64,000 nt of DNA from Bacteroidota bacterium (GTDB taxonomy: Bacteria > Bacteroidota > Bacteroidia > Chitinophagales > LD1). Position numbers and translations under genes: made by a program. Below the pieces are notes generated by a model. It was not told where the DNA came from, made no database searches, and was given only the letters and a program-made list of their open reading frames with translations. Shown here piece after piece: positions 28,769 to 37,403 of the stretch (the first letter of the stretch is position 1; every line of letters starts with the position of its first letter). The stretch covers positions 57,696 through 121,695 of the forward strand of contig CANJZE010000010.1 in NCBI GenBank assembly GCA_947479455.1. The letters run 5' to 3'.

Positions 28769-29542
28769 ATGGATTACAGCATTGAAATATTTACGCATCC
28801 CGCTACCTGGATTAGTTTGCTCACGCTTACCTTCCTTGAAATTGTATTAGGCGTTGACAATATTATCTTCATTTCGTTAGTGGCAAATAAACTGCCGCAG
28901 CATCAACGCAAAAACGCACGAAACATAGGTTTAGTGGTGGCCTTAGGAGTGCGTTTAATTTTACTGATGTGTCTCTCATACATTATTGGACTTACGCAAC
29001 CCTTGTTTCATTTGCCTATTGAAACTATTTTGAAAGAAATGGGTTCTGCAGAACCCGAAGCATCGGCCGCTGTAAGTTTTAAAGATTTGATTTTGATTAT
29101 AGGTGGGTTCTTCCTTATTTATAAATCAACTTCTGAAATTCATGAAAAGGTGGAAGGCAGCCATCACGAACACTCCGCTGGACCGGCAACAGCGGCATTC
29201 TCTGCTGTTATTCTGCAAATTGTAATGGTAGATGTGGTGTTCTCTTTCGATTCAATTCTTACCGCTATAGGATTAACACAACACATTGCGGTAATGATGG
29301 CAGCTGTAGTTATTTCCATGTTAGTGATGATGCAATTTAGTGCTGCTATAAGCTCCATTATCAATAAATATCCAACCCTGCAAATGCTGGCTCTTTCGTT
29401 TTTAATTCTAATTGGATTTACATTAATAATGGAAGGACTAGACATACACATCAACAAAGGTTTTGTGTATGTGGCGGTGTTGTTTTCCCTAGTGGTGGAA
29501 TTCATTAACATTCGATTGCGGAAAAGAATCCCGCATGCTTAA
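28769..29542 (+). CDS. TerC family integral membrane protein
   Basis: 'LTFLEIVLGVDNIIFISLVANKLP', 'VDVVFSFDSILTAIGLT'. Confidence 0.9.
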   Translation: MDYSIEIFTHPATWISLLTLTFLEIVLGVDNIIFISLVANKLPQHQRKNARNIGLVVALGVRLILLMCLSYIIGLTQPLFHLPIETILKEMGSAEPEASAAVSFKDLILIIGGFFLIYKSTSEIHEKVEGSHHEHSAGPATAAFSAVILQIVMVDVVFSFDSILTAIGLTQHIAVMMAAVVISMLVMMQFSAAISSIINKYPTLQMLALSFLILIGFTLIMEGLDIHINKGFVYVAVLFSLVVEFINIRLRKRIPHA

Positions 29543-29645
29543 TTCTAAAGCGACCCTCCAGTGTATTAGAAAAAACAACTTTACTGACAAGTTTACTGAA
29601 ATTTCAATTCCAAAATCTTTTCCCAATCGATAAACCTATAGGAGC

Positions 29646-31103
29646 ATGAAAAAAATTCTATTCTCTTTTCTATTCGTTTTTTTGTTGCTGGTGGTTACGC
29701 TTTTTATAAAAACGGCATCGTTTAAGTCAAAACAAATTTCAACGGCAGAGGGTATACGAATTGATTATCCAATAGACGAAGCAGCTGTAAAACACTTAAG
29801 CGATGCGGTAAAAATAAATACCGTTTCGTTTGATGATACCACTATCGTAAATCAATTAGCGTCCGACTCTTTTTTTGCTTTTTTAAGAACCGAATATCCT
29901 TCTGTGTTCGAAAACCTTGAGGATACTATTATCAATAAAAGAAGTTTGCTGCTTAAATGGAAAGGCAAAAACGAAAGCATTAATCCGGTTATTTTTTATG
30001 CGCATTTAGATGTAGTGCCTATTGAAGAAAGCACCAAAGCAAAGTGGAAGTACGCTCCTTTCAGTGGTAATGTAGCCGATGGTTTTATTTGGGGGCGCGG
30101 CACTTTAGATGATAAAGGAAGCTTGATTGCAATTTTTGAAGCATTGAAAAAGATGCAACATAACCAATTCATTCCCTCGCGAACCATCTATTTTGCCTTT
30201 GGTAGCGATGAAGAGATTGGTGGGAGCAATGGAGCGAAAGTCATAGCCGAATACTTTAGACAGCAAAAAACAAGATTTGAATTCTACCTAGATGAAGGAG
30301 GAATGGTGTCGAGAGGATTGGTGCCTAACATGACACGCCCAGTTGCATTAATTGGCACAGCCGAAAAAGGGTACATCACTCTTGACCTTACCGTGAACGC
30401 AAAAGGTGGCCATAGCAGTCATCCGGATAAAGAAACCGCGTTAGATATTTTGGTAAGTGCGGTTAAAAAAGTTCATGATAATCCCGAAGAGCGAAGAGCT
30501 GTTGCTACCGTTAACGAGTTCATGAATTTTGTTGGTCCCGAAATGTCGTTTCCTTTAAAAACAGTTTTTGCAAACAGATGGTTGTTTGAACCCCTTATTT
30601 TAAATGAGTACGAAAAATCGGCCGAAGGACTAGCGCTTTTGCGTACTACTTCGGCTTTAACTATAATGAATGCAGGGCTAAAAGAAAACGTAATCCCTTC
30701 GCTGGTAAATGCAAAAATCAATTTCCGAATTCTCCCTGACGAAAATAGTGATCAGGTGCAGCAACGAGTTGTCAAAATTGTGGACGATGACCGCGTAAAA
30801 ATTACCCGAGGCGAAGTTTATGAACCCTCTAAACAATCAAGTACCACAGCGCTTGGTTTTAACTTGCTTCAAAAAACTTGCGCAACAATCTTCCCCGATG
30901 CCATCGTATCGCCCTTTTTAATGCTCGGTAGCACCGACTCCAAACACTTTCAGGATTTAACCGATAACACCTACCGGTTTTTTCCGGTAAGAATGGATGC
31001 TGAGTTACTCGAAACCGTTCATGGTATTAATGAGCGCATAGGCGTGAAGGATTATATGGAGACAATAGCCTTTTATGAAAGCCTTTTTCAATCGCTAGAA
31101 TAA
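29646..31103 (+). CDS. M20 family metallopeptidase (carboxypeptidase S-like)
   Basis: 'YAHLDVVPIEE', 'GRGTLDDKGSLIAIFEAL', 'FGSDEEIGGSNGAK', 'GGHSSHP'. Confidence 0.92.
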   Translation: MKKILFSFLFVFLLLVVTLFIKTASFKSKQISTAEGIRIDYPIDEAAVKHLSDAVKINTVSFDDTTIVNQLASDSFFAFLRTEYPSVFENLEDTIINKRSLLLKWKGKNESINPVIFYAHLDVVPIEESTKAKWKYAPFSGNVADGFIWGRGTLDDKGSLIAIFEALKKMQHNQFIPSRTIYFAFGSDEEIGGSNGAKVIAEYFRQQKTRFEFYLDEGGMVSRGLVPNMTRPVALIGTAEKGYITLDLTVNAKGGHSSHPDKETALDILVSAVKKVHDNPEERRAVATVNEFMNFVGPEMSFPLKTVFANRWLFEPLILNEYEKSAEGLALLRTTSALTIMNAGLKENVIPSLVNAKINFRILPDENSDQVQQRVVKIVDDDRVKITRGEVYEPSKQSSTTALGFNLLQKTCATIFPDAIVSPFLMLGSTDSKHFQDLTDNTYRFFPVRMDAELLETVHGINERIGVKDYMETIAFYESLFQSLE

Positions 31104-31143
31104 TTATTGAAGAAAGTTTTCTGAAAATATTTTTCCTACTTCT

Positions 31144-31172
31144 TTGGTAATTCAAAACCTTTTGTAGTTTTG
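31144..31172 (+). promoter_or_regulatory. Bacteroidota-type promoter (TTG -N18- TAnnTTTG)
   Basis: ttg at 31144-31146; tagttttg at 31165-31172, 30 bp before the PorP/SprF ATG. Confidence 0.6.
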
Positions 31173-31202
31173 AAACAGATTCACTAACTAACTTCAGACA
31201 TC

Positions 31203-32282
31203 ATGAGATTTTTTACCTCTATCGCAAAGCGCGGGTTCATTGTTATCGCTACAATGGCAACTTTTGCAGCTCAATCGCAAGATTTACACTTTGCCCAATA
31301 CTACACACACGCTTCGTGGCTCAATCCATCCTTAGTTGGCAATTACGATGGAAGTTACCGTTTAGCTGCTATTTACCGCGATCAGTGGTCAAGTGCTTTA
31401 GGCAAAAACGGGTTTCATTCAGTAGGCGCTGATGTGGACTTTTGCTTGCTCGAAGGATATTTAAGAACGGATAAACTAGCCATTGGTGTTGGCTTTTTCA
31501 ATGACCGTTCAGGCGCGGCCGGACTATCCGTTTTAAATGCTAACCTTACGGTAGCTTACCATAAAGGATTTGGAAAAGATGGACAACACCGTTTGTCTAT
31601 TGCTCTACAGGGAGCCATTCTTCAAAAAAGAGTAGAAGATCCAATTTTTGGAGATCAATTTTTGGGGCATAATGCAACACCTTCAAATGCTTCAAAAGAA
31701 AATTACAGTCGTGGTTTCCTCCGTGGTGATATGAATGTTGGTTTATATTGGCGCTCAAATTTCAAAGACAAAGTGAAACTTGGAATTGGTGTGGGTGCTT
31801 ACCATTTAATTGAGCCTAAACAATCAATCGTAAAAGACACCTTGACCAATGCGTTGAACAAAAGCAGCGTTCTTCCCCGCAAATTCAACGTTGACTTAAG
31901 CATTGAAGCTTTCTTAGGTGCCAAGAAAAAAGTTTCTATCAGCCCAGAATTTTTGTTGATGTATCAAGGTCCGTTCATGGAACTTCTTCCGGGGTTATCG
32001 GCTACCTATTATTTCAACACCGGTTTCAGAACTAACAATAGTGTTAGCGTGGGTCTACGTTATCGTTATGCCGGAATTACCGGAGGAACATCTGACGCAA
32101 TTATACCAATGGCTAATGTGGAATTTCGTAACGTTCGTTTAGGATTTGCTTATGACACTAACATTTCGTCTTTAAAATCATCTACGACAAACCGCGGTGC
32201 CTTTGAAATTTCATTGGCTTACGTGGGTGAAACCGTAAAATCATTCAAAGCGAACAAATCATTGCCAAGCCGCAGATTTTAA
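31203..32282 (+). CDS. PorP/SprF family type IX secretion membrane protein
   Basis: 'QDLHFAQYYTHASWLNPSLVGNYDGSYRLAAIYRDQWSS'. Confidence 0.9.
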   Translation: MRFFTSIAKRGFIVIATMATFAAQSQDLHFAQYYTHASWLNPSLVGNYDGSYRLAAIYRDQWSSALGKNGFHSVGADVDFCLLEGYLRTDKLAIGVGFFNDRSGAAGLSVLNANLTVAYHKGFGKDGQHRLSIALQGAILQKRVEDPIFGDQFLGHNATPSNASKENYSRGFLRGDMNVGLYWRSNFKDKVKLGIGVGAYHLIEPKQSIVKDTLTNALNKSSVLPRKFNVDLSIEAFLGAKKKVSISPEFLLMYQGPFMELLPGLSATYYFNTGFRTNNSVSVGLRYRYAGITGGTSDAIIPMANVEFRNVRLGFAYDTNISSLKSSTTNRGAFEISLAYVGETVKSFKANKSLPSRRF

Positions 32283-32369
32283 TTTGCAGCCGTAGATTTT
32301 ATTCATAAAATAAACCTGCATTACACTGTGCGGGTTTTTTTCAATAAAAAGGAAACTAAACACACCACG

Positions 32370-34739
32370 ATGAAGAAGATTTTAACCCTGGCCACTATTG
32401 CTTTACTCATAAGCACCTCTTTTTCTTTTGCCCAAAAAAATCGGGTTCCTTCGCGAAGTGCCGGAACCGAGTTAAAACTTGCCGATAATTTTTATGCGCA
32501 GTCTTACTATTATACGGCTGCAGAATATTACAAAAATGTGGTGCGCGATGATTCAACTAACCGATATGCGCATTTTTGGTTAGGAATGTCTCTGCTTCAG
32601 GCACGCGATTATGAAAATGCGGAAGTATTTTTCAAAAAATTCTACGAAATTAAACCAGGCGAAAAAACTAAACTTAAGAAATGGGAAGAGGAAGACCGTG
32701 TGCTCTTTAGTACCGGAGGATATTATTATGGTCAAGCACTTCATCGCAATGGAAAGTTTGATGAAGCAATAACGTATCTCAATAAATTTAAAAAGACCTA
32801 TACTCCTAAAAATGAAGCCGACATTTTACCAAAACTGGCAGCGCTTGAACTAGCCGGAAGCGAATTTGCTAAGACAAGTAAGAAGGCAAAAGTAAAAGTG
32901 TTAAGTGTAGGAACCGGAATTAATAAGTCGTATACTGAAGCCTCTCCTTATGGTATAGGTGAAGACCAACTTTATTATTCTTCTCTAAAGATAGACGGAC
33001 TGTCATCGGGCGATACCTTGATTTTTGTAAATGGACACAAGTCTAAGAGATACTATAATATCTACCATGCAACCAAGGGAGGCAATGATTGGGGAAAGGG
33101 AAAAGCAATTGACAACGAAGAGGTAAATGAAATAGGCTACACGATAGGTAACGGTACTTTTAATAAAGCACTTACACGTTTTTATTTTACTAAATGTTTG
33201 GAAGTAGATGATGACCGTCCTCTTTGTAATATTTTTGTGGCTGATTTTAATGCCGGCAAATTTTCTAACGTTCAACGCTTGCCTGAACCTATTAACGAAA
33301 AAGAAAACCATACTTCTACCCAACCTAGCGTTAGAACTTCTGACGATGGAATGGAGATTATTTATTTCACTTCGGATCGCGAAGGTGGACCGGGAGGAAT
33401 GGATGTTTGGTATTGCTTAAGAACGCAGAATGGTGAGTTCAAGGGACCAAAATTATTGAAAGGACCTATTAATACAACGGCAGATGAAGAGACTCCTTTC
33501 TTTGATGATAGCACTAAAACACTTTATTTTAGTTCAAACGGACATCCAGGCTTTGGAGGTTTTGATGTTTTCAAAAGCTCCGAAGGGGCTGATTTAACCT
33601 GGGGTGATGTAACTAATATAGGGTCACCTGTGAATTCGGGTGCCGATGATTTGTATTATTCGCGCAGCAGTGATCAAACGAATGGCTTCGTAGTTTCTAA
33701 TAGATTAGGAAGTGTTCCTTTGAACGGAATTAAAACTGCATCGGATGATATTTTCTATTGGACAAATTTCAAATATGCTGTACAAGGTATGGCGTTTAAA
33801 GAAGGCGGAGATGATGGAGGTGTTGCCCTAAAAGGTGCCACATTTAAATTATATCGCAAAGCAGAAGATGGTACCAAAATTTTGGTAGGTGTGGACTCAT
33901 CGAGCAAAGCGGGCGGAAGTTCGGATAAAGGTGGATACTATTTCTTTAAACTTGCTCCGGAATCGGATTATGTAGTGGAAGTGGAAAGAGAAGGATTTCA
34001 AACGAAAGCGGAGAGTATTACAACCAAAGGATTGCCTGGTGAGGACACGTTACAAAACAATGTGGCTGTTCGTAAAGGGGCGTACGTGGTGAAAGGTTTG
34101 ATAACGGAAGAAGGAAAACCAGAAGGATTGAAGGATGCAAACGTAGAATTGATTGAAGTGTATCCAAATGGCATGGAAAAAACTTCCTACTATGTAAAGA
34201 GCGATCCTAATTATGCTTTCGATTTAGAAATGGACAAAGATTACAAGGTAGTGGTGCGCAAGAACGAGTACTTTACCAAAACAGTAAACATAACCACGCG
34301 CGGTCTGGGCTTAATAGATACCTTTCGTAAAGATATTTCAATTGCTAAGTTGGAGTTGAACAAAACTTACACCCTTCAAAATGTGTTGTATGAATTTGGT
34401 AAGGCAACGCTTACCGAAAACTCTAAATTAGTATTGAATAATCTTTATCAAATTATGGTAGAGAATCCGGCATTTATTATTGAGTTGAGCGCGCACACCG
34501 ATGCTATTGGTACCGATAAAGACAACATGAAATTATCGCAGGCACGCGCAGAAAGCTGTGTGAAATATTTGGTAGAAAAGGGAGTAGAGAAGGCAAGAAT
34601 GAAAGCAGTTGGTTATGGCGAAAGCAAACCAAAGGTGCCTAATCAAACGGAGGAAGGTAAGGATGACCCTGCAGGAAGAGCAATTAACCGCAGAACAGAA
34701 TTCCAGATTATAGGAATGAAGAAGGAAGAAGGAAAATAA
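32370..34739 (+). CDS. OmpA family protein with TPR and PD40/WD40-like repeats
   Basis: C-terminal OmpA 'IELSAHTDAIGTDKDNMKLSQARAESCVKYLVEKGV...NRRTEF'; TPR N-terminus; directly downstream of porP/sprF-like gene. Start refined from 32328. Confidence 0.85.
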   Translation: MKKILTLATIALLISTSFSFAQKNRVPSRSAGTELKLADNFYAQSYYYTAAEYYKNVVRDDSTNRYAHFWLGMSLLQARDYENAEVFFKKFYEIKPGEKTKLKKWEEEDRVLFSTGGYYYGQALHRNGKFDEAITYLNKFKKTYTPKNEADILPKLAALELAGSEFAKTSKKAKVKVLSVGTGINKSYTEASPYGIGEDQLYYSSLKIDGLSSGDTLIFVNGHKSKRYYNIYHATKGGNDWGKGKAIDNEEVNEIGYTIGNGTFNKALTRFYFTKCLEVDDDRPLCNIFVADFNAGKFSNVQRLPEPINEKENHTSTQPSVRTSDDGMEIIYFTSDREGGPGGMDVWYCLRTQNGEFKGPKLLKGPINTTADEETPFFDDSTKTLYFSSNGHPGFGGFDVFKSSEGADLTWGDVTNIGSPVNSGADDLYYSRSSDQTNGFVVSNRLGSVPLNGIKTASDDIFYWTNFKYAVQGMAFKEGGDDGGVALKGATFKLYRKAEDGTKILVGVDSSSKAGGSSDKGGYYFFKLAPESDYVVEVEREGFQTKAESITTKGLPGEDTLQNNVAVRKGAYVVKGLITEEGKPEGLKDANVELIEVYPNGMEKTSYYVKSDPNYAFDLEMDKDYKVVVRKNEYFTKTVNITTRGLGLIDTFRKDISIAKLELNKTYTLQNVLYEFGKATLTENSKLVLNNLYQIMVENPAFIIELSAHTDAIGTDKDNMKLSQARAESCVKYLVEKGVEKARMKAVGYGESKPKVPNQTEEGKDDPAGRAINRRTEFQIIGMKKEEGK

Positions 34740-34740
34740 A

Positions 34741-34773
34741 AAAATGTCTCGCTGAAAAGCGGGACATTTTTTT
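34741..34773. terminator. Bidirectional terminator between convergent genes
   Basis: aaaatgtctcgct-gaaa-agcgggacatttt followed by tttg. Confidence 0.8.
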
Positions 34774-34793
34774 GTACGAAAATTGTTTAACGA

Positions 34794-35825
34794 TTAAGCA
34801 TCAAATCCTAAACGGCTTTTGAGTTGATGAGAAAGCTGAGGTAATTTTTGTCGTTCAATTAAAAACGAAGTGAGTTCGGCAAACTCAATAAAAATGTAAT
34901 GTTTGTTGAGTGCTCCTTGTAAATAATCTTTGCCTGTGCTGCCACCTGTTCCTGTTCTGCTGCCTATCATGCGATGCACCATGTTCATGTGCCGGTAACG
35001 CCAAGTAGAAATGCCATTGTCAATTTCTAAAAGTAAATTCAGAAAATGAAAAGGTGCCTGCAATAAAGGATAATCCCGATACAGCATAATGAAAAGTGCT
35101 GCTCGTCTTGCTTTTGAACTTAATGCCCAACCTTCTTTCTTTTCGCTGCTGAACATTAATTCTTCAAAGCGCGTGAGGTTAAATTTTTCGGCTTCTACCA
35201 AACTTGAATCGTAGGCTTGGCTATATTTTTTCCAAAACGGGTGAAGGCCATCTTTCTCCGTTTCGTTGTTCCAGTATTCAGGTTTATCAAAAAATGGCAT
35301 TCGCTCTAACCATTCATTCACCAGGGCTATCAATGGCTTTGTCAATTCTGCATCTTCAATAATTTTTTTGTCTTCGGGTTTTAGCTGACTGGTATAATAC
35401 GATTTGCCATGGCGTTGGTCCATTCGCAAACCTAAATGCGCTTCCAACAATTTGAATTGAATGCTCTGAAAACCCGAAGCCGGACGAAGCATGTTTCTGA
35501 AATCTAGAAAATCGAGCGGTGTCATGGTTTCTAGAATATTCACCTTGTCGACCAGCACATTTAATATGGTAACCACTCTTTTTAACCGATGATTAACCGT
35601 AAATAAATCAGGGGAATTATCGCTGATGTTTGGCTGGCTCATAATATTTAGTACGGAACCTACTTCAAACAATATTTGCTTGAACCAAAGTTCATACGAT
35701 TGATGAATGATGATGAACAACATTTCGTCATGCGCATGTGCACTAGCTTTATCGCTTTCTAATTCTTGTGCGCCTAAAATTTTATCGAGCTGTAAATAGT
35801 CGCTGTAATAAACTCCGTCTTTCAT
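34794..35825 (-). CDS. kynA: Tryptophan 2,3-dioxygenase
   Basis: 'YSDYLQLDKILGAQ...HDEMLFIIIHQSYELWFKQILFE', 'WRYRHMNMVHRMIGSRTGTGGSTGKDYL'. Confidence 0.93.
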   Translation of the reverse strand: MKDGVYYSDYLQLDKILGAQELESDKASAHAHDEMLFIIIHQSYELWFKQILFEVGSVLNIMSQPNISDNSPDLFTVNHRLKRVVTILNVLVDKVNILETMTPLDFLDFRNMLRPASGFQSIQFKLLEAHLGLRMDQRHGKSYYTSQLKPEDKKIIEDAELTKPLIALVNEWLERMPFFDKPEYWNNETEKDGLHPFWKKYSQAYDSSLVEAEKFNLTRFEELMFSSEKKEGWALSSKARRAALFIMLYRDYPLLQAPFHFLNLLLEIDNGISTWRYRHMNMVHRMIGSRTGTGGSTGKDYLQGALNKHYIFIEFAELTSFLIERQKLPQLSHQLKSRLGFDA

Positions 35826-35983
35826 GTGTAAAGATTTTATTTTTTCAAACCTAAGATTAAAACTTTGAAGAAGAAGCGCAGATGATTCGAATCAACGAGT
35901 TAAGAGCAATGCATCTATTTGTTAGCCGTCAATTTCACTACATTCACGCAGCAAAAAGCTGGCATCGTAAAACACCTGCAACA

Positions 35984-37210
35984 ATGTTCGACAAATTATT
36001 TAAGAGAAAGACTTCAGAAGTGAAGCGCGACCCTGCCAAAACAGATTTCTGCTACTATCCTTTTTTTCAAGTGTTGCTCTCTGCCGATGGCAAATATATG
36101 CCGTGTAGCCATCACGATAATTTTATTACGGAAAACGGAAAAGAAATTACTACGGCAAAACATACTATAGAAGATGCGTGGAATTCGGAATACATGCAAA
36201 CGCTTCGAAATAATTTTAAGAATAACATTAGAAGCAAAGGCTGTAACCAATGTTGGAAAGAACAGGCATTAGGCTTGCAACCTATGCGCTACGATTCGTA
36301 TGGCTATAACATTCCCGAAACACAAGTTCAGCATCCTCAATCGCCAATGCGCGTAGAGATAAACGCGAGTAACGTTTGCAATTTGCGCTGCCGCATTTGC
36401 GGACCACATGCTTCATCGCGATGGATTAAAGAAGGAAAAGAATTGTATGGAATGGATGGCGAGATTCATTTCAACATGACTGCCGAGAATCAAGCAATTA
36501 TTCGCACTTGGGTACCCCAGTTTACACAGATTGGTTTTTTTGGAGGTGAGCCACTCATGAGCGATGAGAATATTGAACTGATGCGTTACTGTGTAAAGAC
36601 CGGTCACGCTAAACATATTTCGCTACTGATAAATACCAACACCACTATTTGCAGCGATGAAATTATTTCGCTCTTCCAACAATTCAAAAATGTGTTTCTC
36701 AACTTTAGTATAGATGATATCGGTGAACGTTTCGAATATCAACGCAGCGGGGGTGTGTGGAAGGAAGTGGTAGAAAATTTAAAGCGATACACAGGAGTGG
36801 GAGGGTACACAGGCGATGACCAAATACAATGCAAAATTTGCTGCTCTGTTACAGCCATGAACATTTATTATTTCCCCGAGTATTTTGATTTTATGAACGA
36901 ACACTTTGAAGGCTTGCCGGTGTTTTGGAATTTAGTTTACTCGCCTCCTGAACTTTCCATTCAGGTTTTACCGCAACCAGTAAAAAATTTAATTGCCGAA
37001 AGGTTAAGAACTAAAGTACACACCACTTACGAAATTGAAGAACGCAGAACCAAAACCATCGAAAATTTAATAGCCTACCTCAACGGCACCAACGAAATGA
37101 CCCTGACCGATTTTTTCAAACATATTGAACGGCACGATAAATTCAGATTAGAAAATTTCGCGGAAACATTTCCAGAGTTTTATGCGGTACTAGAAAAGTA
37201 TGTAGGCTGA
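35984..37210 (+). CDS. Radical SAM protein, twitch/SPASM-type
   Basis: 'INASNVCNLRCRICGPHASSRW' CxxxCxxC; 'GFFGGEPLMSDENIELM'; additional Cys cluster 'MPCSHH...GCNQCWKEQ' N-terminal to the core. Confidence 0.85.
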   Translation: MFDKLFKRKTSEVKRDPAKTDFCYYPFFQVLLSADGKYMPCSHHDNFITENGKEITTAKHTIEDAWNSEYMQTLRNNFKNNIRSKGCNQCWKEQALGLQPMRYDSYGYNIPETQVQHPQSPMRVEINASNVCNLRCRICGPHASSRWIKEGKELYGMDGEIHFNMTAENQAIIRTWVPQFTQIGFFGGEPLMSDENIELMRYCVKTGHAKHISLLINTNTTICSDEIISLFQQFKNVFLNFSIDDIGERFEYQRSGGVWKEVVENLKRYTGVGGYTGDDQIQCKICCSVTAMNIYYFPEYFDFMNEHFEGLPVFWNLVYSPPELSIQVLPQPVKNLIAERLRTKVHTTYEIEERRTKTIENLIAYLNGTNEMTLTDFFKHIERHDKFRLENFAETFPEFYAVLEKYVG

Positions 37211-37403
37211 AAAATCTAGCGTTCGTGATTTGCCTCGTTGAAAATATTCGGTATCAGCAAATTTACCATTAGGGCATCTGTTTTTTCAAACGATCAATTT
37301 TTAGCCTAAGTAATAAAATAGAAATACTTCACCAGCCTTTCTGCCCGCATAAAGGCTAAGCATGACTAGGCGTTTCTTTTGTTTTTTCTGAGTAGATCAA
37401 GTC

